Assembly (NCBI RefSeq): GCF_037893015.1
Contig: NC_133658.1
Location: 138,939,539-139,003,538 of the forward strand
DNA from: Macrotis lagotis
Lineage: Eukaryota; Chordata; Mammalia; Peramelemorphia; Peramelidae
Direction: 5' to 3'
DNA length: 64,000 nucleotides
Below the pieces are notes generated by a model. The model was not told where the DNA came from. It made no database searches and saw nothing but the letters and a program-made list of their open reading frames with translations. Of this stretch, positions 56,430 to 64,000 are shown piece by piece. Every line of letters begins with the position of its first letter. Positions within the stretch are counted from its first letter, which is position 1. A program made the position numbers and the translations under genes.

Positions 56430-56600
56430 AGGGTTTAAAGGGATTTTAGAAATCTTCTGGTCCAAGCCTCATCTTTTATAGATGAAGAAAGCAAAGGCTG
56501 AGAGAAGCAATTATTTGCCCAAAGTCATGAAGCCTATATTAGCAGAATCAGGATTAGAATCCAGTTCTCTACTATTCCAGTCCAGAATTCTTTCTACATA
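56430..56600 (-). mobile_element. MIR-class SINE, antisense
   Basis: 'agggattttagaaatcttct', 'tatagatgaagaaagcaaag' and 'attagaatccagttctctac'. The half-L1 to its right is inserted at its right edge. Confidence 0.75.
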
Positions 56601-57327
56601 CTATATATCTACTGTTTTTAAGTTTATTTATTTTATATTATTACAATAATCTTGTTGTGAGAGTAGTCATAAACCCACCTGCCCCCCAAAAATATGAGAA
56701 ACCTCAAGAATAGTAAGAGAGGGGAAACAAAAGTGTACTTCAGTCTGTGTTCAGATTCCAGTGGCTCTGTCCCTGGGAGGAGTTATCTTCACCATCATAG
56801 CCAGCAGAGAAGTTGCTTCATTATTTTTCCTCAGTAGCTATCACTAGCTACATTTCCCTCCACTCTATTCCTCCCCACTCACATCTATTACACTCTCTCT
56901 CTGTCTCTCTCTCCTTTCATCCTGTGCCTGTTCAGAAGTGTTGCATCTGAGTACCCTCTCCTACAATCTTCTCTATTTTCTATCACCTACTCCCCCCTTC
57001 CCTCCCCCTGTTCCCCCTTATCCCATTCCTTTCCTCTCACTTTTCTCTAGGGTAAGATAGATTTTTATACTAATTAAGTGTGTATGTTATTTCCTCTCTG
57101 ATCCATTTCTGATGAGAATGAAGGTTCACTCATTCCCCCTTGCCTTCCCCATTCCACTCCATTGTAAAAGTTTTCTATTTACTCTTATGTGTAATATCTT
57201 AGGCCCTTCTTTCTCTCCTTACTCTTCCTCCAAGTACTTTCCTTTATCAGCCATTGACTCCATCTTTTTACTATATTATACCATTATATTCAGCTCCTTC
57301 CTGTGTCTTTTCTATAGATGGCTCCTT

Positions 57328-58520
57328 CTAACAGCTCTTATAAATGAGAAAGTTCATATGAGTTATTGGTATCTTCTTCCTATGCAGGAATACAAGTAGT
57401 TCAGCATCATTAAGTTCCTCATAATTAGTGCTTCTTATCCACACCCTCAATGGTTCACCCGAGTCCTGTGCTTGGAGATCAAACTTTCTGTTCAGCTCTG
57501 GTTGTTTCAATAGGAAATTTTGAAAGTCCCCTGTTTCATTAAAAGTCCATCTTTTCCCCTGAAAGAGGATGGACAGTTTTACTGGGTAGTTGATTCTTGG
57601 TTGTAAACCAAGATCTTTTGCTCTCTGGGATATCATATTTCAAGCCCTACAAGCCCTCAATGTGGATGCTGCCAGATCCTGTGTAATCCTAAACTGTAGA
57701 GCCAAGGTAGCTCAATTCTGTAGTTCAATTCCTTATTTCTGGCAGATTTTAGTATTTTCTCTTTGACATGGGAATTTGGGAGTTTAGTAGTTTGGCTATC
57801 ATATTCCTGGAAGTTTTTTTCTTTTGAGATCTCTTTCAGGAGATGATCAATGAATTCCTTCAATTTCTGTTTTATCCTCTGCTTCTAGGATCTCAGGGCA
57901 ATTTTGCTGTATTATTTCTAGAAAAAATGAAATATAGGCTCCTTTCCTGTTCATGACTTTCAGGTAGCCCAATAATTTTTAAATTATCTCTTCTGAATCT
58001 GTTTTCAAATCAATTGATTTTCCAATTTTCCACATTTTATTCTAATATGGGGGGGGGTCTTCCTGAGTTCTTGCAAAGTTATTGGCTTCCTTTAGTTTCA
58101 TTTGGTATTTGAAGGAATAATTTTCTTCAGAGAGCTTTTTTATCTCCTTTTCCAGCTGGCCAATTCTGCTTTTTAAGATTCTCATCTCTTCATTTGCCTT
58201 GTGGGTTGCTTTTTCCATTTGGCCTAAACTGATCTTTAATATTTTTTTTCTTCAGTATTTTTTTGTATTTCTTTCTCCAAGCTGCTGACTTGATTTTCAT
58301 GATTTATCCACCTTGCTCTCATTTCTCCTCCCAATTTTTCCTCTACTCCCTTAAATTGCTTTTCAAGATCTTTTTTGATCTCATCCATAGCCTGAGCCCA
58401 TTTTCTATTTCTCTTGGATGTTTTAGATACAGGAGCTTCTATTTTGTCATCTTCTGAATCTTCCTTGGGACTAAAGTAATTTTCTATGGTCAGATTCTTC
58501 TTTTTCTGTTGTTTACTCAT
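57328..58520 (-). pseudogene. L1/HAL1 ORF1 relic (nucleic-acid chaperone)
   Basis: In intact L1s, ORF1 makes an RNA-binding chaperone that trimerises through a coiled coil. Here the N-terminus is open from 58520 to 58236 (starts MSKQQKKKNLTIENYF; charged, with heptad-like EEKLGGEM...SLEKEIQ text suggesting the coiled coil). Another open stretch at 57863-57657 has VKEKILKSARNKELNYRI, as in the RNA-binding region. A third, in a different frame at 57636-57328, has RAKDLGLQPRINYPVKL and KRWTFNETGDFQNFL, typical of the C-terminal domain. Stops and frame changes between them show it is dead. Frame loss fits an old but recognisable insertion. Confidence 0.85.
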
Positions 58521-59233
58521 TTCTTCAGCCTATGACTGATTTACTGCACTTCCAAGGCTTTGTAGGGTTTTTGGGACAACCTACAGGGACCTTAATTCCT
58601 GCAAGGTTGTATAAGAGGCTCTGACTCTTCTCTTGCCTGTGTTCAGGCCCTCCCCTTGCCCTGGAGCTATGAGGATGGTCTCTGCTCTGCTATGGTGGTG
58701 TTGTGGGGGCCCAGACTGCAACCTGGATCTGAGTGTGGGAAAACAGCTGAATCCTGCCCCAGGGAGAGCAGAGAGAGACCTCTTCAGTCTCCCCAGACCC
58801 CTTACCATCTATGGACTGAGAGCTCTGGACATGCAGGGTGACTCTGCCAACTCCCGCTGTAAGTTCTCACCACAGGGCTGCTATGAGGCCAGAGCACACT
58901 CCCCCTGATTTGGTATAGTTTTCTCACCACCCCTTCTGGCTGTCCCCAAAGGTCCCTTGGTCAAGAGGTCTGGAACCCTTCCCCTCCACCATGGCTGCAC
59001 TGTGCTGCAGCTGCCACTGTGCTGCAGCTTTTTCCAATCCCTGGTCCTGGTGCAACAGACCTTTCCTGTAGAATTTCTAAGTTGTCTTGGACTTGGAAAT
59101 TGTATCAATCTTTCTGTGAGTTCTGCCCCCTCTAAATTTTGGTTGGAGTCATAATTTGATGGCTTTTGGAGCTTTGGGGGGAATAAGATTCCAGGAATTC
59201 CTGCCTTCATGCTGCTATCTTGGCTCTGCCCCC
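58521..59233 (-). promoter_or_regulatory. HAL1/L1 5' UTR (old internal promoter)
   Basis: GC-richer than any other 700 bp of the window. Lies between the canonical L1 start and the ORF1 start. In L1-type elements this part holds an internal promoter; whether any activity remains cannot be judged. The several open frames here on both strands (58581-59210) are composition artefacts. Confidence 0.65.
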
Positions 59234-59248
59234 TACATATCTACTGTT

Positions 59249-59419
59249 ATCACAGTATAGAGGGTCCTGGCATTTATTTCTCTTTACAAGTTGTCAAATA
59301 AGATGATACAATCTAAAACAGATCAGGTAGAACAGGAGCCACAACTCAGTGGAAAATGAGAAGTGGAAAGATAAGGTGGATAGGGTAAAGAATGAATTCT
59401 CCATTTCTTTGAAGGAGAA
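59249..59419. other. No recognised feature
   Basis: Short unique interval. Confidence 0.5.
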
Positions 59420-59640
59420 TAATAAAATCTCACATTTATATGGTACTTTTAAGTTTGGAGAGCACTTGTCCATAAGAATTCTATAAAGTAATCTATTATT
59501 CTCTTTTCATCAATTAGGGAACATAACCCCAGTTGGTGAAAGGAGTTGCTCATAGTCATAATGAGGTATTGCTAAAACTGGAATTCAAATTTAGATCATC
59601 TAGCTCTAAATTCCAGGTTCATTCTGTTACACTGCACTTC
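59420..59640 (-). mobile_element. MIR-class SINE, antisense
   Basis: 'ctcacatttatatggtactt', 'aggagttgctcatagtcata' and 'actggaattcaaatttagat' with the head complement near 59640. Confidence 0.65.
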
Positions 59641-60474
59641 TCTCCAAGAATTGTCTCTAACTGTACCATCCTGACAAGCAGTCCCCTTTGCTAATAGGCA
59701 TCTCCTGGTTGTGTGATGATCAAAGCAGCTCAAGAATGTCAGCAGAAAGGGAAGAGGTGAGCTTGCAAAGAGCGCTGCCAGCAACTCTCTAGATTACTCC
59801 TGGATCACACTCCTGTGCCTGTCCCTTTGAAGCCAAAGGATAACAGAGATAGAATGGTCTGAACCTACAAAGAAGTAAGGAAGGTAAAGGAGCAGGCAGA
59901 GGGTGGCATCAGCAAGCTGCTAATCTTACCTATTCCCAAGGGGCAGGGGTAGGAGGGGCCCACTGGATCCTGCAGCCTAGACTTCAGTCCCAAGGCCTAG
60001 GGCTGCTGTGAATACAGCTCTCTTTTATAGAAAAGAATCTTAACTCTGGCAAAGAAATTAAGTGACCCTCTTTGTGAAACCTTGACTATGTTAATGGTTT
60101 TGCCTGAATCCTTAGGTTTTTAAATCAGGAACAAGGAGTTTGGAGTGGAGAGAAAGGGAAGGAGAGGAAAGAAGGTATTCTAATTCAGTGCTAGTAACTT
60201 TCCCCATATAGAGAACAAGAATGGATAGAGTTCCAGATAACTCCTTATGACATCACAGAGTACACAGAGTCTAATCTTCCCTCCAGAAGTCAGTTTGGTC
60301 CTATAAGCAGTGTCTACTGTATGCAGGTAAACTCATGTCACTGGGAATCAATCCCTGCTGCAGTTCTACTTTGACTTGGCCTCCTCACCAATTTACCCAA
60401 CACCAGCTGGCCCTATGCTACTCCACAACCTGTTTTTTTTTTCTTTTTCTCATAAAGACACTTCAGGAAATATA
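59641..60474. other. Unique sequence, no recognised gene
   Basis: About 0.8 kb of mixed composition, somewhat purine-rich at 59840-60000. No domain-bearing frame. Confidence 0.45.
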
Positions 60475-60620
60475 TAATCCAAGACTTTCATTTCATAGAT
60501 GATGAAACTAAGTCCTTGAAAGTATATGAATTTTCCCCAAGGTCATGTAGATAGTAAGAAGCAGATTCAGGAGTCAAATACAAGTCATCTATTTGTCAAC
60601 CAAATCCAATGTTTTCTACT
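60475..60620 (-). mobile_element. MIR-class SINE, antisense
   Basis: 'atttcatagatgatgaaact', 'tccccaaggtcatgtagata' and 'ggagtcaaatacaagtcatc'. Confidence 0.65.
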
Positions 60621-60789
60621 CTATTATGTTATCTCTCCAATTTCCTCTTTCTCTTGCCAGCTTGTACATCACTTAGCCTGTCTCGTGAAACTTATAGCTA
60701 CCCTAGAGAATAGCATCCTTAGATTAAAGAGAATACTAATGCATAACTTAGTAAATATGCTAAAAAGTACTCTTTATAGAGGAGTTAGA
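60621..60789. other. No recognised feature
   Basis: Short unique interval between two MIR copies. Confidence 0.5.
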
Positions 60790-61035
60790 TGACATAATTC
60801 ATAGGTTGTTAGACTTGGAAACAAAGAGGTCTGAGTTTGAATCCTGTCTCATATGCATACTAACTATGTGAGCAAGTCATTTCATTTCTCTCTACCTTAT
60901 CTGTTGACTTGTCTGTACAATTGGAATAATAAGAGCAACTACCTCACAGGGTTGTTATGAGGATCAAATAAAATAGCACACATAAAATGCTTTGTGTAGC
61001 TTAAAATACTATATAAATGCTAGCTAGCATTATTC
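60790..61035 (+). mobile_element. MIR-class SINE
   Basis: 'gagtttgaatcctgtctcat', 'ctcacagggttgttatgagg', 'ataaaatgctttgtgtagct' and 'tatataaatgctagctagca'. Nearly complete. Confidence 0.8.
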
Positions 61036-61324
61036 ATCATCTGAAAAAAGTATAGCTCCAATAGGTCCTAAACTTATTCAAGTAGGCAGCTTATGATACT
61101 GCTTCAATATTTCAAAATTTCTGTTTAATCACAACGGAAGTATATCCTCAACTATCATTGAATAGATAGCCCCCATGTGTTACTGTGGTCAAAATAACTC
61201 ATTATCTAGTGATCAACTTCCTGTATAAAGTCTAATCCAAACTCAGATTGGCCCTCTGGTTATAGATATGCTTAATTATTCAAATAGATCTAGAATTTCA
61301 GTGATCTCTCTCCAATGATGGAGA
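61036..61324. other. No recognised feature
   Basis: Unique, or a 5' part of the dispersed repeat to its right. Confidence 0.4.
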
Positions 61325-61640
61325 TATCAATTTATCCAGGTTTGCCTATCCTATATGACTTTTTTTCATATCTGTCCATAAATTCAACCCAATGTTCATC
61401 TTTTTTTGACTTTTATTCATTTTCTCCTAATATAGTATGAGGTTACCAGTGGAATGCCACTTATTATCCCTCATCTTTGGCAAGTGATCAGCCCGTATTC
61501 TTTTTCTGTCCCGCATTTCCTTGAGGGCATCTTTCACTTCTGTTCTTCAAAGTGCCTTATGAGTTATATGTTTTAACCTGCTCATACCCACTGTGCACCC
61601 TTCCATTGTCCTTTGTTCTTTAGAGACTATTGTGTTTCAT
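61325..61640. repeat. Unclassified dispersed repeat, copy 2
   Basis: Same order of text as copy 1 at 55905: 'cataaattcaacccaatg', 'gcatttccttgagggcatct', 'ttcacttctgttcttcaaag', 'tatatgttttaacctgctc'. Same orientation, about 5.4 kb away. Confidence 0.7.
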
Positions 61641-62274
61641 GATTGAGAGCAATATAGGCTCATTTGTAAACACCTTACAGAAAAGGGTGAGAAAACAATG
61701 ACCCTATGTTGAACAGGTTATGAATAGTTTAATTTCATAAAGCAGTGAGCAGCAATAGAGAGTTGCAACCTTTTAAAGAAAGTTTAGTGAGAAGTTCAAT
61801 TAATTAAAGTTATCCCAAAGGTAATTTTAAAAAGAGGACAACAAGGGAAAGAAAAATGGAAAAGATCTGTAGAGATTTTTTTTATATATTTTTTACCATT
61901 AAGGATAAAAGATTTACCTCATTTGAACTCTGACATCAGAGTTCCAGATATGTTTATAGAAGAGGCAGAAATAACAATAAAGAGAACAAGATGAAAAAAA
62001 AATCTGCTAGATCAGAACAAATATAAATAAAGGAGATCTGTCCTGAGATGACAACATAGTAAACCACTTAAAGAATCAATATACAGTATATCTGAAGGGG
62101 AAAATAATACCAAAAGCATAAGGAAAAATGAACTACATTAATGTTCAAAAAAGCAACTGCAAAACATCAATGATTACTGATTATATGCCTACTTTCTTAT
62201 TGTAAAACATTTTATGAGACAAACACCTGGTTTGCTTATTATATTGCAAGACTTTAATAGACCCATAATTTCAT
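61641..62274. other. AT-rich unique sequence
   Basis: No gene. Includes a 20-bp near-palindrome at 61925-61944 (gaactctga-ca-tcagagttc). Confidence 0.5.
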
Positions 62275-62575
62275 TGATGTAGATTAGTCCCTCAGTGTCA
62301 AATCACAATCCATCCATACTTTTCATCCTGTGAAATCTTTCTTAGAATATTGCCCAAAGACTTCCTCTGTATCTTTTTAGGATTCAGTGAATATAACTGT
62401 AAACTTAGCCTGTTCATCTGCTGTCCCACACCCTTGATACATGATTGGTATACTACCTTTTTCAATCATACATTTCCTGTATAATATTTATATTACTTCT
62501 TGCACATCATTGGTAATATGCCATAGCTTCCTTATGCCCACCATAAATAGCCTTACTACCTTTTGGCAGAGAGAA
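62275..62575. repeat. Possible third copy of the dispersed repeat
   Basis: Weak similarity to copies 1 and 2: 'atacatttcctgtataatat' and 'tatgcccaccataaatagcc' fall in the right order. Could be coincidence. Confidence 0.3.
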
Positions 62576-62909
62576 GAGGGGAAGATATTTGAGGCAAGAA
62601 AATAAAGAATGTATAAATCAACTGCTGAAAAGTAAAATAAATTAGTGGTAACATATTAAACTGATCACATTTTACTTTTTGATGTTGTATCTAGCTATGA
62701 AACCTCTTTGGGTGCATTTTTCCCAGAAGAGGATCACATTCTTTCCTATAGAAAGTCATTGTGAAGAGAAAAATTCAGGATGTATTCCCTTCCAATTATC
62801 TACAACATAACCATAGACAGCATTTTAAAGACACTCCTAATCCTAATAGGGTCTTAATAAAGAACACAGAAATGATAGTTAATAGGAGTAACAACAACAA
62901 TAATTCATG
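62576..62909. other. No recognised feature
   Basis: AT-rich unique sequence. Confidence 0.5.
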
Positions 62910-63200
62910 AGGATAATAGTGGCAGGGTCTCTGAGGTTTTTAAAGAACTTCTCCTGCATTAATATTTTGTATCATTTTATTGGTAAGGAATCTGAATTTC
63001 AGATATTTGAAGTGATTGCCCAGATTCTACATATTACAATGGGAAAAATAAAATTGGAAACAGAAGATTGCTGTTAATATATCTGGGTTTTCCATTTATT
63101 GATTATGTTACCTTACCAAGATACATTCTCTTGACCTCAGTTTCCACACCTGAAAAATTTGGGGTTGGACAACATAGCTTTAACAAGAGTACTGATAAGA
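62910..63200. mobile_element. Two MIR fragments, antisense then sense
   Basis: 62910-63060 antisense (attggtaaggaatctgaatt; tgaagtgattgcccagattc). 63065-63200 sense (ctcttgacctcagtttccac; aatttggggttggacaacat). Confidence 0.6.
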
Positions 63201-63234
63201 TGTAGTGACCAGCAAAGGGTAATTAGATCATAGA

Positions 63235-63670
63235 TTTAGAGTGGAAAAACATGTATTAAGTGCCTACTATGTACTAGGAACTATCTTAAGGGATATGGAT
63301 ACAAACAAAAAGACAATCCCTATTCTCAAGAACCTCAAATTCTAATGGGGGAAACAACGTGAATATAACAATATACAAACAAGATATATTCAGGATAAAT
63401 TAGAGATGGTTAATAAAAGGAAAGAACTGGTATTAAGGGGGATCAGGAAATGTTCCTCAAAAAAATAGGATTTTAGTTTGGACTTGAAGAAGTCAGGAAG
63501 TGGAGATGAAGAAGAAGTATTGGAATACTCTCCTGGAATGGAATGAGGACCAGTTTGTTAAAATGATTGGAACCTGGAGATAGAATCTCCTTATGCAATA
63601 AGCAACAAGAAGGCTAATGCCATTGGATCAAATGCAATCTGGAGATTCCAGTTCTCCAGATGTTCCTGTT
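63235..63670 (-). mobile_element. L2 LINE 3' region, antisense
   Basis: 'gtattaagtgcctactatgt', 'caatccctattctcaagaac', 'ctcaaattctaatgggggaa', 'attttagtttggacttgaag' and 'atgccattggatcaaatgca' in order. Confidence 0.82.
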
Positions 63671-64000
63671 TGCAGTTGGCAATGTGATGATTACATAAAA
63701 AAACTATAATATTTCAAAGCCTCTTAGAAGAGATTCATAACCATTCCAAAGAATTTAACCTAAACATCAACAGAAAACAAACTAAGTAGATAAAAAAATT
63801 TATTGTCCAGATTATGCCTCATAGAGTAAGAGCCTTTAGAACTGACAGGATATATATGTAACATGAATAGACAATATAAATGAGCAACATTTTGGATGTA
63901 GAATTAACTAGGGGGTAAAGAGTGAGCTGGATTGACTTCAGAACATTGCAAAACTTCTTTTATGACCCTAAACTTCTCCCAGAAACAAAAGCTTGTCTTT
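63671..64000. other. No recognised feature
   Basis: Unique AT-rich sequence to the window end. Confidence 0.5.

Larger units (their letters stand above)
56617..59233 (-). mobile_element. Half-L1 (HAL1-type) retrotransposon, apparently full length
   Basis: On the minus strand the element begins at 59233 with 'gggggcagagccaagatagc', the usual L1 start. It has a GC-richer 5' UTR to 58521, a broken ORF1 (58520 to about 57328), a long purine-rich region, and an A-rich 3' end at 56617. There is no ORF2. Near-identical 15-mers flank it at 56602-56616 (tatatatctactgtt) and 59234-59248 (tacatatctactgtt), a TSD with one mismatch. Both ends are therefore intact and the lack of ORF2 is not truncation. 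HAL1 elements of mammals have this plan. An internally deleted L1 is the alternative. Confidence 0.82.

Noticed and set aside
56124..56465. 113-codon minus-strand frame with an LSIY repeat
   Set aside because: Product of the GATA microsatellite.
58581..59210. Cluster of open frames in GC-rich DNA, possibly a first exon with a CpG island
   Set aside because: The segment is the 5' UTR of the half-L1; it starts at the canonical L1 terminus and lies within its TSDs.
1..64000. A novel multi-gene system in the window
   Set aside because: No intact gene or gene cluster was found on either strand; nearly all coding-like signal traces to LINE relics and the rest to simple repeats or chance.

Overview
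This is non-genic mammalian DNA, almost certainly from a marsupial. The evidence is the repeat content. There are nine near-consensus copies of a tRNA-derived SINE of the WSINE1/marsupial type, with the tRNA-like head, the 'acctagctgtgtggccttgg' core and an A-rich tail; several carry perfect 11-13 bp target-site duplications (TSDs). There are SINEs whose tail matches RTE/BovB-type LINE 3' ends, marsupial-style L1 and half-L1 elements, and a dense background of very old MIR, L2 and L3/CR1 relics. Base composition is AT-rich. The species cannot be fixed from the window; an Australian marsupial is plausible but not proven. I found no believable protein-coding exon, tRNA or rRNA gene, CRISPR array, or prokaryotic or viral gene cluster. 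The longer open frames all fall in transposon relics or simple repeats.

Layout. 0-3 kb: WSINE1, MIR and an old unclassified repeat. 3.0-4.5 kb: a repeat-free block that looks like constrained non-coding DNA. 4.8-12 kb: RTE-tailed SINE, MIR and two antisense L2 stretches. 12-13 kb: a repeat-poor block. 13.1-16 kb: antisense L3/CR1, then sense L2. 16-20.8 kb: SINE-rich, with a hAT-like relic. 20.9-21.8 kb: a second constrained-looking block. 22-26.4 kb: L2 in both orientations. 27-30 kb: a long, decayed sense L3/CR1 LINE. 31-33 kb: GGAA satellite and antisense L2. 33.2-39 kb: an unusual L1-centred region with two L1 3' ends in tandem, an antisense L1, and an inverted duplication whose arms are about 0.6 kb each and 3.5 kb apart. 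39-46 kb: SINEs and sequence I do not recognise. 46.1-46.5 kb: a third constrained-looking block. 47-53 kb: MIR, L2 and SINEs. 53-54.7 kb: an L1 3' half carrying two younger WSINE1 insertions. 53.7-56.3 kb: three GATA-type satellites. 56.6-59.2 kb: what appears to be a complete half-L1 (HAL1) insertion with matching TSDs. 59-64 kb: MIR, L2 and a small unclassified repeat family.

Functionally the window is best read as intergenic or intronic DNA. Its possible host function lies in the three or four repeat-poor blocks, which resemble developmental enhancers but need alignment to confirm. The rest is a layered record of transposition: L2, MIR and L3 are oldest; L1, HAL1 and the RTE-tailed SINEs are intermediate; WSINE1 is youngest. 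I did not find a new biological system. The most notable items are the HAL1 insertion, the inverted duplication and the tandem L1 3' ends.
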